A stretch of DNA of 64,000 nucleotides from Paenibacillus sp. FSL K6-0276 (GCF_037977235.1 NZ_CP150276.1:5580001-5644000); one strand, 5' to 3'. Shown: positions 23,694 through 33,197, counted from the first letter of the stretch. The notes: generated by a model from the sequence alone, not told the origin. Translations and numbers: made by a program.

Positions 23694-26567
23694 TTAGGTG
23701 GTCTCCGCCGTCTCAAGCATAAGCGCCTCAGTACGCTCCGTATCACGAATCAGAACCGGCTTCAGATACTTGCCTGTGTAAGACTCCGTAACGGTAATAA
23801 GCTTCTCTGGTGTTCCTGTTGCCAGTACGGTTCCGCCACCACTGCCGCCTTCAGGCCCCATATCGATGATATAATCCGCAGTCTTTATAACATCCAGATT
23901 ATGTTCAATAACAAGGACCGATTCTCCGGAATCCACCAAGCGGTGCAATACCTCTAGTAAACGACCAATATCATCCACATGTAGCCCTGTCGTAGGCTCA
24001 TCCAAAATATAGAGCGTCTTACCCGTACTACGACGGTATAGCTCGGAAGCTAATTTCACCCGCTGTGCTTCACCACCGGATAATGTCGTGCCTGGCTGAC
24101 CGATCTTAATGTAACCAAGCCCTACATCCATCAGCGTTTGCATTTTACGATGAATACGCGGGATATTCACGAAGAACTCTGTAGCATCCTCTACCGTCAT
24201 CTCCAGCACGTCGGAAATATTTTTCCCTTTATACTTCACTTCTAATGTTTCCCGGTTATAGCGTTTGCCCTTACATATTTCGCAAGGAACGTATACATCC
24301 GGTAGGAAGTGCATCTCAATCTTGATAATCCCGTCTCCGCGGCAAGCTTCGCAGCGTCCACCTTTAACGTTAAAGCTGAACCGGCCCTTTTGGAATCCGC
24401 GTACCTTAGCCTCATTCGTCTTGGAGAACAGATCACGAATATCGTCGAACACACCCGTATAAGTCGCTGGGTTAGAGCGCGGTGTACGCCCGATTGGTGA
24501 TTGGTCGATTTCAATAACCTTATCGAGATTTTCCAAGCCGCGGATTTCTTTGTGCTGACCCGGCCGAACCTTCACAGCCTTATTCAGTTGTCGTGCCAAG
24601 CTCTTGTACAGAATTTCGTTAATAAGTGAAGATTTACCGGAGCCCGATACACCAGTCACCGCCGTAAAAACACCCAATGGAATCTTCACATTCACATTTT
24701 TCAGATTATTCTCTTTAGCACCACGGATTTCTATCCAACGATCATCGGTAGCACGACGCTTAGCGGTTACCGGAATAAATTTACGCCCACTTAAATATTC
24801 ACCAGTTAGGGAATTCGGATCGTTCATAATTTCTTCCGGCGTTCCTTGCGCCATAACTTGTCCACCATGAATACCCGCACCCGGGCCAATATCAATAATA
24901 TAGTCCGCTGCCATCATCGTGTCTTCGTCATGCTCTACAACAATCAGCGTATTGCCTAGGTCACGCATATGCGCAAGCGTGGAGATCAGGCGATCATTAT
25001 CCCGTTGATGCAGTCCAATACTTGGCTCATCCAGAATGTATAATACACCCATCAAACTCGACCCAATCTGAGTAGCCAACCGGATACGCTGCGCTTCACC
25101 ACCAGAAAGCGAACCTGCTGCACGGCTAAGCGTCAAATAGTCCAATCCTACATTCACCAGAAACCCAAGTCGACTGCAGATCTCTTTAAGAATGAGATTC
25201 GCAATAGCTGTCTCTTTTTCACTAAGCTCTATTTGTTCAAACCAACGTTGACAATCTCCAATCGAGAGATCGGTAATATCCGAAATGTTACGTTCGTTGA
25301 TCGTCACCGCTAATATTTCTTTTTTCAGACGTTTGCCTTTACATACATGGCAGGGTTTAGCACTCATGAATCCTTCAATAAACTCACGGATACCATCAGA
25401 TGCAGTCTCCCGGTAACGCCGCTCCAGATTGGGAATAATCCCTTCAAAAGCAACCATCGCGTCTTTCTTCTGACCAAAATCATTCTCATATTTGAAGCGA
25501 ACCTTCTCACTGCCTGTACCATGCAGTAGTTTATTCATATGATCAGGTGTTAAACTGCTCACTGGAACGTTCTGTGGAATATTAAAGTGCTCACACACGG
25601 ATTTCAAAAATTGCGGATAGTAATTGGAGGTACTTCCAGTCCAAGCTAAAAAAGCACCTTCTTCAATAGACTTCTCAGCATCAGGAATAAGCAGGTCTGG
25701 ATCGACTACCATCTTCATACCAAGCCCATCGCACTCCGTGCAGGCTCCGAACGGACTGTTAAACGAGAACATACGCGGTGCCAGCTCTTCAATACTAAAT
25801 CCACACACAGGACAAGCAAAGTTAGAGCTGAAGAGTAGCTCTTCCTGCCCGATAATATCCACAAGGATTTTACCACCTGAAAGCTTCAGGGCTGTCTCCA
25901 AGGAATCTGTCAGCCGTGTCTCCATATCATCTTTAACGACAATCCGGTCCACAACAACTTCTATGGTATGCTTCTTATTCTTCTCTAGTTCGATATCTTC
26001 AGACAGATCTCGCAGTTCACCGTCCACACGTACACGTACGAACCCTTGCTTAGAAATATCTGTGAAGAGCCCTTTGTGCTCACCTTTGCGTCCTGAAATG
26101 ATTGGTGCCAGAATCTGCAAACGAGTCTTCTCTGGATATTGCATAATCCGGTCTACCATCTGTTCAACGGTTTGAGAGGTAATCTCAATTCCATGCTCTG
26201 GACAATGAGGGTGACCGATCCGTGCAAAAAGCAACCGCAGATAGTCATAAATCTCAGTTACCGTACCTACTGTGGAACGTGGGTTGCGACTTGTTGTCTT
26301 CTGATCAATAGATATCGCCGGGGACAACCCGTCTATGGAATCCACATCCGGTTTCTCCATTTGACCCAAGAACTGACGTGCATAAGCAGACAAAGATTCA
26401 ACATAACGCCGCTGTCCTTCGGCATAAATGGTATCAAATGCAAGCGACGACTTACCCGAGCCGCTCAGTCCCGTCAGCACGACGAAACGGTCACGTGGAA
26501 TCGTCACATCGATATTTTTGAGATTGTGCGCCCTCGCGCCTTTAATTACAATACTTTCGTTCGCCAA
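23694..26567 (-). CDS. uvrA: Excinuclease ABC subunit A
   Basis: Damage-recognition ATPase of nucleotide excision repair; it loads UvrB onto lesions. The 957-residue protein has two ABC modules, each with Walker A (GLSGSGKSSLAF at about 33 and GVSGSGKSSLINE at about 640) and a signature (LSGGEAQRIRLA, LSGGEAQRVKLA). Zinc motifs are CPVCGF...CTECDG, CHVCKGKR and CEACRGDG...CEICKGKR. The start is a TTG with AAGGAGAGG just upstream (MANESIVIKGARAHNL). Length is normal. It follows uvrB but is separated from it by a structured 380-base spacer with a uvrB terminator, so it probably has its own promoter. Confidence 0.98.
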   Translation of the reverse strand: MANESIVIKGARAHNLKNIDVTIPRDRFVVLTGLSGSGKSSLAFDTIYAEGQRRYVESLSAYARQFLGQMEKPDVDSIDGLSPAISIDQKTTSRNPRSTVGTVTEIYDYLRLLFARIGHPHCPEHGIEITSQTVEQMVDRIMQYPEKTRLQILAPIISGRKGEHKGLFTDISKQGFVRVRVDGELRDLSEDIELEKNKKHTIEVVVDRIVVKDDMETRLTDSLETALKLSGGKILVDIIGQEELLFSSNFACPVCGFSIEELAPRMFSFNSPFGACTECDGLGMKMVVDPDLLIPDAEKSIEEGAFLAWTGSTSNYYPQFLKSVCEHFNIPQNVPVSSLTPDHMNKLLHGTGSEKVRFKYENDFGQKKDAMVAFEGIIPNLERRYRETASDGIREFIEGFMSAKPCHVCKGKRLKKEILAVTINERNISDITDLSIGDCQRWFEQIELSEKETAIANLILKEICSRLGFLVNVGLDYLTLSRAAGSLSGGEAQRIRLATQIGSSLMGVLYILDEPSIGLHQRDNDRLISTLAHMRDLGNTLIVVEHDEDTMMAADYIIDIGPGAGIHGGQVMAQGTPEEIMNDPNSLTGEYLSGRKFIPVTAKRRATDDRWIEIRGAKENNLKNVNVKIPLGVFTAVTGVSGSGKSSLINEILYKSLARQLNKAVKVRPGQHKEIRGLENLDKVIEIDQSPIGRTPRSNPATYTGVFDDIRDLFSKTNEAKVRGFQKGRFSFNVKGGRCEACRGDGIIKIEMHFLPDVYVPCEICKGKRYNRETLEVKYKGKNISDVLEMTVEDATEFFVNIPRIHRKMQTLMDVGLGYIKIGQPGTTLSGGEAQRVKLASELYRRSTGKTLYILDEPTTGLHVDDIGRLLEVLHRLVDSGESVLVIEHNLDVIKTADYIIDMGPEGGSGGGTVLATGTPEKLITVTESYTGKYLKPVLIRDTERTEALMLETAETT

Positions 26568-26948
26568 CGGAACCTCTCCTTAATGAATCAAATATCAAAG
26601 CTTTATCAAAAGCGTTTTCGATCCCTCCCAAACCCTCCCTTCCAAGGGAGGGCCCCAAGGGTTGCACCCTCTGAACACCCGCATTTTTTGGCGAAGGAGG
26701 TTGGGGGGACGGGACTTAGTGACTACGGCGTTCGGAGCGCTTATCCCTACGGGACCGCTTGGACGTTAGATCAGGTACGCAACTATTGTATACGTTGCCT
26801 GATGCTGTCCCTCCGGGATACGCACTACTGACAAGAAAGCACAACATCTACGTGTATATTCGACCATCTATTATTCAAAAAGAACGGCCTGGGACAGCAC
26901 CGTTCAATTACATATATTAAATATCGGTGATGCATTTGAGTTTGTTTA
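26568..26948. other. Structured, GC-rich spacer between uvrB and uvrA
   Basis: It contains several hairpins: CCCTCCCTT-CC-AAGGGAGGG near 26635-26654, TCCCTACGGGA near 26744, ATCAGG...CCTGAT near 26769-26802 with an inner CAAC/GTTG, and TCCCTCCGGGA near 26809. The composition differs from both neighbours. No credible gene is present. It looks like a dispersed repeat or structured RNA. The right end holds the uvrB terminator. Confidence 0.55.
26876..26906 (-). terminator. Intrinsic terminator of uvrB
   Basis: On the minus strand GAACGG, a 12-base loop, CCGTTC and then TTTTT, about 45 bases after the uvrB stop. Confidence 0.82.
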
Positions 26949-28940
26949 TTACTCAGCCCGAAGCTCCAGCAACGCATCACGCAGCTCTGCCGCACGTTCG
27001 AATTGCAGGTTCTTGGCGGCGTCTTTCATCTCGGCTTCCAGACGCTGCATCAGGCTTTGTTTCTCTTTCTTATTCATTTTGCCACCAATACCCGTGAGGT
27101 AATCGGCTTTGGACTCGGCAACCTTAGTTGCCTCGATAATGTCACGCACCTTTTTGTTAATGGTGGTTGGGGTAATACCGTGTTTCTCATTATGAGCGAT
27201 CTGAACGGCGCGACGGCGCGATGTTTCGCTCATCGCCTTTTCCATCGAATCGGTGATCCGATCACCATACATGATTACACGCCCCTCAGAGTTACGGGCC
27301 GCACGACCAATCGTCTGAATTAACGAACGTTCGGAACGAAGGAAACCCTCTTTATCGGCATCGAGAATAGCCACTAACGATACTTCCGGTAAGTCGAGAC
27401 CTTCTCTTAATAGGTTAATCCCCACTAGAACATGGAACGTTCCGAGACGAAGATCCCGTAAGATCGCCATCCGTTCAAGAGTCTTAATATCGGAGTGCAT
27501 ATAACGAACCTTAATCCCGATTTCCTTAAAGTAATCCGTCAGGTCCTCTGACATTTTCTTCGTCAACGTTGTTACGAGTACACGTTCATCTCGTTCAACC
27601 CGGTCACGAATTTCGCTAATCAGATCATCGATCTGTCCTTCTGTAGGACGAACCTCAATGATAGGATCCAATAGACCTGTTGGCCGGATAATCTGCTGCA
27701 CCATGGTGTCGCAGTGCTCCATTTCATAAGGCCCCGGAGTAGCTGAAACATATACGATCTGCTTCACTTTTTCTTCGAATTCTTCGAACTGTAGCGGACG
27801 GTTATCTAACGCAGACGGTAGACGGAAACCATGCTCTACCAACACCGTCTTACGTGCCCGGTCACCGTTATACATCGCCCGAATCTGTGGAAGAGTTACG
27901 TGAGACTCATCAATAATAATCAGCATATCATCCGGAAAATAATCCATTAATGTATAAGGAGTTGCTCCTGGCTCACGGAAGGTGAGCGGTCCGGAATAGT
28001 TCTCGATCCCCGAACAGAAGCCCACTTCCTTCATCATCTCAATATCATAACGTGTCCGCTGTTCCAGACGCTGAGCTTCCAGAAGCTTTCCTGCGTCACG
28101 AAGCACAGTTAAGCGATCTTCCAGCTCTTTTTCAATGTTGACGATTGCCACTCGCATCGTTTCTTCCTTGGTAACAAAGTGAGACGCCGGAAAAATAGCG
28201 ACATGATCGCGTTCCCCGATCAGTTCACCCGTCAGTACATCAATCTCAGTGATTCGCTCAATTTCATCGCCGAACAATTCTACCCGAATGGCATGTTCTC
28301 CCTGAGAGGCTGGGAAAATCTCAACCACATCACCACGAACACGGAAGGTTCCGCGTACGAAATTAATATCATTACGCTGGTACTGGATATCCACTAGTCT
28401 ACTCAACATCTCATTACGCGGCTTCTCCATCCCAACCCGCAATGACAATAGCAAGCTTCCGTATTCCATCGGCGAACCGAGGCCGTAAATACAAGACACA
28501 CTCGCCACAATAATAACGTCACGACGTTCGAACAAGGAGCTGGTCGCGGAGTGGCGCAGTTTATCAATCTCTTCGTTAATGCTGGAATCTTTCTCGATAT
28601 AAGTATCGGAGGAGGGAATATACGCCTCTGGTTGGTAATAGTCGTAGTAGCTGACGAAATAGTCTACCGAATTATGCGGAAAAAACTCCTTAAACTCACT
28701 TGCTAGTTGAGCAGCCAAAGTCTTGTTGTGCGCAATAACTAGCGTAGGGCGGTTTAATTTGGAAATGACTTGTGCAACGGTAAACGTCTTTCCCGTACCC
28801 GTCGCGCCCAGCAGCGTCTGGTGCTTCTTGCCCTGCCGGATGCCTTGTAATAATTCCTCAATGGCATGAGGCTGATCGCCCTGGGGTGTATACTCGGACT
28901 CCAATTCAAAAGTCTTCGTACTGACGACAATATCACTCAT
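26949..28940 (-). CDS. uvrB: Excinuclease ABC subunit B
   Basis: Damage-verification helicase-like subunit that recruits UvrC for incision. The 663-residue protein has Walker A (LLGATGTGKTFTVAQ, about residue 43), the β-hairpin region YYDYYQPEAYIPSSDTYIEKD, the DESH box (IIIDESHVTLPQ, about 340), helicase motif VI (QTIGRAARN) and a C-terminal UVR motif (FERAAELRDALLEL) that binds UvrC. The ATG has AGGGGAG upstream. Its length matches other Firmicute UvrB proteins. Order uvrB then uvrA is as in Bacillus. Confidence 0.98.
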   Translation of the reverse strand: MSDIVVSTKTFELESEYTPQGDQPHAIEELLQGIRQGKKHQTLLGATGTGKTFTVAQVISKLNRPTLVIAHNKTLAAQLASEFKEFFPHNSVDYFVSYYDYYQPEAYIPSSDTYIEKDSSINEEIDKLRHSATSSLFERRDVIIVASVSCIYGLGSPMEYGSLLLSLRVGMEKPRNEMLSRLVDIQYQRNDINFVRGTFRVRGDVVEIFPASQGEHAIRVELFGDEIERITEIDVLTGELIGERDHVAIFPASHFVTKEETMRVAIVNIEKELEDRLTVLRDAGKLLEAQRLEQRTRYDIEMMKEVGFCSGIENYSGPLTFREPGATPYTLMDYFPDDMLIIIDESHVTLPQIRAMYNGDRARKTVLVEHGFRLPSALDNRPLQFEEFEEKVKQIVYVSATPGPYEMEHCDTMVQQIIRPTGLLDPIIEVRPTEGQIDDLISEIRDRVERDERVLVTTLTKKMSEDLTDYFKEIGIKVRYMHSDIKTLERMAILRDLRLGTFHVLVGINLLREGLDLPEVSLVAILDADKEGFLRSERSLIQTIGRAARNSEGRVIMYGDRITDSMEKAMSETSRRRAVQIAHNEKHGITPTTINKKVRDIIEATKVAESKADYLTGIGGKMNKKEKQSLMQRLEAEMKDAAKNLQFERAAELRDALLELRAE

Positions 28941-29119
28941 TTGCCGGTCTCCCCTCTATCGTCTAAACTAGATTAATATATTATAATTGTTGTCTGAATG
29001 TTCTCTCTCCATACGATAGTGAAAAATATGGAAGATAAGAATATGTGTTCCCGTTCATTATACAGTGTTGACTAGATCGATGCAAACCATAAAACATAGA
29101 AATGTTAGGAGCTTGAAGC

Positions 29120-29902
29120 ATGGATATTACCTCAATAATCGGCCTTGTGGCTGGACTGGCTGCGTTAATCGGCGGCTATCTCTGGGAAGGCGGAAGCCTG
29201 TCAGGACTGCTGCAGCTTAACGCAGCTTTAATTGTATTCGGGGGTACATTTGCCGCCGTTATGATCAGCTTCCCAGCATCTAAGTTGCGCTCCATTCCAA
29301 CAGCACTACGCATGGCCTTCGGCAGCAACCCTGATCGTGATGTAGAGAAGGCAGAAGAACTCATCTCCATGGCAACAGTGGCCCGGCGCGGCGGCGTTTT
29401 AATGTTAGAAAAACAAGCTGAAGTACATCCAGATTCTTTTACACGTGAAGGTCTACTTCTTATTGTCGACGGCACAGATCCTGAGCAAGTTCGGCAGATT
29501 TTAGAATTAGAAATGGACGCTAAGGAATTGAAGCATGAGAGTTATGCTAAGATTTTTGAAGCCGCAGGTGGTTATGCCCCAACGATGGGAATTATCGGTA
29601 CGGTGATGGGTCTCATTCGTGTGCTAGGTAATCTTACAGATCCGTCAAATCTAGGTACCTCTATCGCAGTTGCATTTACCGCAACACTGTATGGTGTCGC
29701 CATCGCCAATTTAATATTTTTACCCATCGCTTCCAAAATCAAATCCCGCAGTCAAAGCCAGCTACATAGTATGGAAATGCTGCTCGTCGGCATTCTTTCT
29801 CTGCAGAACGGGGATCATCCCCTGCTGGTGCGTAAAAAACTGAACTCATTCATCTCAGACACGGACACGAATGACCGCGCAGAAACTAGAGGTCTTCTAT
29901 GA
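29120..29902 (+). CDS. motA: Flagellar motor stator MotA/MotP-like
   Basis: A 260-residue MotA/TolQ/ExbB-family protein, the A subunit of a flagellar stator that carries ions to drive rotation. Four membrane segments are visible: about 3-20, 30-52, 145-170 (MGIIGTVMGLIRVL) and 180-205 (AVAFTATLYGVAIANLIFLPIA). Between helices 2 and 3 lies the charged cytoplasmic loop that contacts FliG. TAGGAG precedes the ATG. It overlaps the motB-like gene by four bases. Whether it uses H+ or Na+ (MotP type) cannot be decided by eye. No other flagellar genes are in the window. Confidence 0.88.
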   Translation: MDITSIIGLVAGLAALIGGYLWEGGSLSGLLQLNAALIVFGGTFAAVMISFPASKLRSIPTALRMAFGSNPDRDVEKAEELISMATVARRGGVLMLEKQAEVHPDSFTREGLLLIVDGTDPEQVRQILELEMDAKELKHESYAKIFEAAGGYAPTMGIIGTVMGLIRVLGNLTDPSNLGTSIAVAFTATLYGVAIANLIFLPIASKIKSRSQSQLHSMEMLLVGILSLQNGDHPLLVRKKLNSFISDTDTNDRAETRGLL

Positions 29903-30729
29903 GACAAAGAGACCGGCGCAAGCGGCGTGTAGAGACTCAGGAAAACCGCGACCGCTGGATGATTACTTATGCTGATCTAATTACACTTTTACTTATATTT
30001 TTCGTTATATTGTATGCGATGAGCAGCCTGGACACTGACAAATATAATATTGTGACGGGCTCGTTATCCGAGACCTTTAAGTCTGGCAGCACTGTCCTTG
30101 AGGGTGGGGACGGCATTTTAGATGCTGGAAAAACCCCTGTGATCAAACCAGAAAATACAGATACAAACTTAAATACAACAGTGGAACAAAGCCAAAACGC
30201 TGACGATAAAACCGTTAATGAAACACCTTCGACACGTGAGCTGGCTTTTCGGGAACAAGAAGCGAAACTTTCTGAATTAATGGGTGTGATCACCCACTAT
30301 GTGGAGGAAAATAATCTCGAAGAACAAATTTTTGTTGCCGACAAACCGCAGGGGATAGAAATCACACTCAGTGACCGTTTTCTCTTCGATATAGGTAAGG
30401 CAGACCTGAAATCACCAGCCCTTCCTGCTCTTCAGCAGTTGTCTGGATTATTCAGCGATATTGGCGCAAAGATTAGCATTGAAGGACACACCGACAATAC
30501 CCCAGTATCTTCGGCTTCTCACTATAACGACAATTGGGAGCTGTCTGGTGCTCGGGCTCTGTCTGTGCTGCGCTTTTTCTTAGATCGTGAAGGATTGAAC
30601 CCCGACAATTTTCAATATGCAGGTTATGCTGATACCCAGCCCACCGCGGATAATACATCGGCAGCAGGTCAGCAGAAGAACCGCCGTGTAGAGATCATTG
30701 TGCTTCGGCAGCTTCAAGAGGGAGAATAA
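29899..30729 (+). CDS. motB: Flagellar motor stator MotB/MotS-like, OmpA domain
   Basis: A 276-residue B subunit. After a basic N-terminus comes a single membrane helix WMITYADLITLLLIFFVIL that carries the ion-binding Asp (about residue 26). A plug/linker follows, then an OmpA-like peptidoglycan-binding domain at about 155-270 with the motif IEGHTDNTPVSS and NWELSGARALSVLRF. Its ATG overlaps the motA-like TGA (ATGA), so the two are translationally coupled and would be made in proportion. The linker is Thr/Asn-rich and longer than in many MotB proteins. Confidence 0.9.
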   Translation: MRQRDRRKRRVETQENRDRWMITYADLITLLLIFFVILYAMSSLDTDKYNIVTGSLSETFKSGSTVLEGGDGILDAGKTPVIKPENTDTNLNTTVEQSQNADDKTVNETPSTRELAFREQEAKLSELMGVITHYVEENNLEEQIFVADKPQGIEITLSDRFLFDIGKADLKSPALPALQQLSGLFSDIGAKISIEGHTDNTPVSSASHYNDNWELSGARALSVLRFFLDREGLNPDNFQYAGYADTQPTADNTSAAGQQKNRRVEIIVLRQLQEGE

Positions 30730-30845
30730 ATATAGTTGTGCTCAGAGCTAAGTCCGTTAGCTTAAGCCTATGAGGATGTTGGGTATCTTTTGTACTGCTT
30801 AGCAACATTACCAAAATAGGCCCTATGCTAGTAATTACGGAAATA

Positions 30846-31014
30846 CTCCCTGATTATCTGCCTATTATCGTATCTAGTCGCAGAATTAGGGAATCCCTCC
30901 CTGATTAATACCTTATTTAGTGAGAAATAGCGATTTTCCCGAAATTTATAGGGAGGTTTTCCCTAAAACCCTTGATTTCGAGCTATGATCGTCTAAGATG
31001 AGGGAGGTTTTCCC
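30846..31014. repeat. Degenerate tandem intergenic repeat, about 51-bp period
   Basis: CTCCCTGATTA occurs at 30846 and again at 30897 (51 bases apart), and AGGGAGGTTTTCCC at 30950 and 31001 (also 51 apart). The first two cores are in opposite orientation to the last two. The sequence between cores is AT-rich and not conserved by eye. A third copy of the 14-mer lies at 23237. Confidence 0.65.
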
Positions 31015-31060
31015 TGCTATGAACGAATTAGTCAATTCCCCTTTAAACCAAAGGGTTTTC

Positions 31061-31254
31061 AATCCCTTGGGCACAGAGACAAAATGCGAGTCGTCGGCTG
31101 GCAATCTGCTATCCGTGGGTTGGTTACCACATATTATGCCTACGTCGAAGGAGCTTCCGCAAACTAATTTCGCACGTCAGATCATGGATCCTGTGCACAG
31201 GGAATTCACGGATTCTCCTCGAACCTTTCTCTTTGTCTCCATGCCCCAAGGATT
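31061..31254 (-). ncRNA. Candidate IS110-associated non-coding RNA region
   Basis: Arms at 31061-31084 and 31232-31254 form an imperfect inverted repeat (AATCCCTTGGGCAC-GAGACAAA against AATCCTTGGGGCAT-GAGACAAA) around about 147 bases with further short hairpins such as CTGTGCACAG. It lies directly downstream of the IS110 transposase. IS110-family elements are known to encode guide (bridge/seek) RNAs in their non-coding ends. That this is one is inference from position and structure; orientation is assumed to follow the transposase. Confidence 0.35.
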
Positions 31255-31292
31255 CAAATCTCTCAGGATATTTTTACGTTTTCCTATTCGGA

Positions 31293-32408
31293 TTATGCCA
31301 TTCTTTGTTCTGCATCTACCGCAATCGACCAGATGAATCCAACTAACTCACGACCTACCGCAGCCATGGCTAAATTTCGGTGTTTCCCACGTCTGACTAA
31401 CTTTAGATACTTACTGTGTAACCGTTCTTGGGCTTTCCACGACGTTTCATGGACATGAGCACTCTGCCCCTCCAGGCGCACTGCTAAATCTCCCTTAACA
31501 GCAGGACGGTGACGGTAACTCCATGCAGACTCCACCAGTGCACGCCGCACTCCTGAATTCCCAACTTTTGTAAGACGACCTCTTTTAGTACTTGCTCCCG
31601 ATGAATACTCCCGTGGCACTAGTCCTAGGTAACTCATGAGCTGAGCCGGTGAACTAAAACGCTCAAAATTCCCAATCTCGACAACTAATGTCATAGCCGT
31701 CAGCAGAGCGATTCCCCGCAGACCTTGCAACGCTTGAATGACAGGTGCGTACGGACAGATCTGTGCTTCTTCTCGCATTGCGGATTCAAGTCGCTTGATT
31801 CGCTCCTCCACTTCCCGAAGCTGTTGCAGGTATTCGGTGAAAACCCGTTCTTGAGCGGCATAATTAAACTTCAGCATGGACAGCCATTCCCGGTACCTTT
31901 TGGTCCAGCGTTTTTTCATACCTTCTGGTGTGTGAATTTGGTGGCGCAACAGAAAATGAATGAGCCGTTGCCGGGCACGATGTAGATCTTCCCTAGCATC
32001 TTCTCGCGCACGAATGAGATCTCGTAAGGCTTCGAGTTCTGGAGTCGGCACATAGATCGCGGTCAATTCTCCTGCTCGGTGAAGCTGAGCCAGTTTTTCT
32101 GCATCCCGTCGATCGGTTTTTATGGCATCGCCGGGGCGCTGTGGAATACGCGAAGGTGCGATCACCACGCAGGAAATCCCCATCTTCGTCAGCCAGCGAT
32201 ATAAGTCGTATCCGGTAGGCCCGGCTTCATAGCAGACCTCTAGCGTAATCCCTGAACCTTTGAGTTTGCGAATCATTCGAGCCACTGCATCCGGGGTATG
32301 GGGAATGGCTCCATAATATCGTGCTGGTTCTCGACCTTCGTCTGCAATTGCCACCGCAATTTTTTCTTTTGACACATCCAAACCTATGTATTTTATGGTA
32401 TTCTTCAT
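31293..32408 (-). mobile_element. IS110-family transposase (DEDD recombinase)
   Basis: A 371-residue IS110-family recombinase, intact. The N-terminal RuvC-like DEDD domain begins YIGLDVSKEKIAVAIAD (first Asp about residue 10), with TDRRDAEKLAQL near 98. The C-terminal Tnp_20 domain has LRGIALLTAMTLVVEIGNFERF, SYLGLVP and the Ser-containing GNSGVRRALVESAW. AAAGGAG precedes the ATG. The element probably spans about 31.0-32.56 kb, between the repeat tract and the gcvH terminator; exact ends are not seen because this family lacks clear terminal repeats. No frameshift or stop was found, so it may be active. Confidence 0.93.
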
Positions 32409-32564
32409 AGTAACAGCTCCTTTCGCATTTAGCTCTGAAATGGTTGTCCTTCAACTTCCATTTTAACTTACGGTGTGCGAACAGGGGCTGCCTTTCGTTC
32501 ATCATAACTAATTTCATAAGCATTAGATTAGATTTAACGCAAAAATCCCCACCGTTATCAACAC

Positions 32565-32607
32565 AAAAAAAAACAAACAGCAAGTCTCCAAAAACAGAAA
32601 CTTGCTG
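32565..32607 (-). terminator. Intrinsic terminator of gcvH
   Basis: Minus-strand stem CAGCAAGT/ACTTGCTG followed by TTTG and a run of nine T. It marks the likely limit of the IS110 insertion on this side. Confidence 0.85.
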
Positions 32608-32654
32608 CTACAAATATCACACGAGATGAATTATTATTTCGAGGGTATCCCCAA

Positions 32655-33047
32655 TTATTCTCCTACCAACGCACTATAACCGGCTGCATCTAGCAGACCT
32701 TTTATAGCATCAGCATACTCTCCGTCAACTTCAATTTCAAAAATCCATCCCTCACCATACGGCTTATCGTTGATTAGCTCTGGACTAGCTTCTAAACCGT
32801 CATTAATCCTGGTAACCTTCCCAGAGACGGGTGAATACAATTCCGATACCGTCTTAACGGATTCGATACTACCAACGCTGTCGCCAGCTGAAATGGCTGA
32901 GCCTACTTCTGGAAATTCCACAAATACGATATCGCCTAACAAATGCTGAGCATGATCCGTAATCCCAACACGTACTACACGTCCTTCCACTTGCTGTGCC
33001 CACTCATGTTCTTCGCTGTAAAGAAGGTTATCTAAAACTTCACTCAT
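32655..33047 (-). CDS. gcvH: Glycine cleavage system H protein
   Basis: Lipoyl carrier that shuttles the aminomethyl group between the P, T and L proteins. The 130-residue protein shows EEHEWAQ near the N-terminus and the lipoylation motif GSIESVKTVSE with Lys65 as the modified residue; YSPVSGKVTRIND and the PYGEGWIFEIE segment are typical. GAGGCGA precedes the ATG. It is transcribed away from gcvT-gcvPA-gcvPB from its own promoter and does not sit behind the riboswitch, so its supply may be less tightly tied to glycine. Confidence 0.97.
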   Translation of the reverse strand: MSEVLDNLLYSEEHEWAQQVEGRVVRVGITDHAQHLLGDIVFVEFPEVGSAISAGDSVGSIESVKTVSELYSPVSGKVTRINDGLEASPELINDKPYGEGWIFEIEVDGEYADAIKGLLDAAGYSALVGE

Positions 33048-33085
33048 TCAAGTCGCCTCATTTCCAAATTGGAGTTCTAAATTTA

Positions 33086-33114
33086 GTTATAGCCTAAGTG
33101 ATCTCGGTTCACAA
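33086..33114 (-). promoter_or_regulatory. Probable σA promoter of gcvH
   Basis: Minus strand TTGTGA, 17-base spacer, TATAAC, about 40 bases before the gcvH ATG. Confidence 0.6.
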
Positions 33115-33168
33115 TGTCAATGTTACTAAGAGGAAAAATAAATTTGTCGTTTTTTTGACTTTTTCTTG

Positions 33169-33197
33169 TTGACAGCGTCTCCCTATACCCGTTTAAT
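33169..33197 (+). promoter_or_regulatory. σA promoter of the gcvT operon
   Basis: Consensus TTGACA, 17-base spacer, TTTAAT. Transcription would start near 33204, about 35 bases before the first riboswitch aptamer. Confidence 0.75.

Larger units (their letters stand above)
30730..31292. other. Gap holding a periodic repeat and the non-coding end of the IS110 element
   Basis: The left part (30838-31016) has four GGGAGG/CCTCCC cores spaced about 51 bases apart. The right part (about 31040-31292) lies after the transposase stop and has a long imperfect inverted repeat. Both are described separately. No clear motB terminator was found; GCTAA/TTAGC near 30750 is too short. No protein-coding gene is supported. 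Confidence 0.5.

Noticed and set aside
25624..26175. Long open frame opposite uvrA
   Set aside because: It lies wholly antisense to a conserved gene, has a Ser/Pro/Thr-rich composition typical of a shadow frame and no ribosome binding site.
26139..26831. Open frame running from antisense uvrA into the spacer
   Set aside because: Most of it is antisense to uvrA, and the rest runs through the hairpin-rich spacer; no family resemblance.
30846..31014. CRISPR-like spacing of repeats
   Set aside because: Cores are short, change orientation halfway, are only four in number and have no cas genes nearby; a true array would have longer identical direct repeats.
30998..31336. Open frame across the repeat tract and the IS110 end
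   Set aside because: It crosses repeat and inverted-repeat sequence and runs into the transposase gene on the other strand; the start is inside a repeat core.
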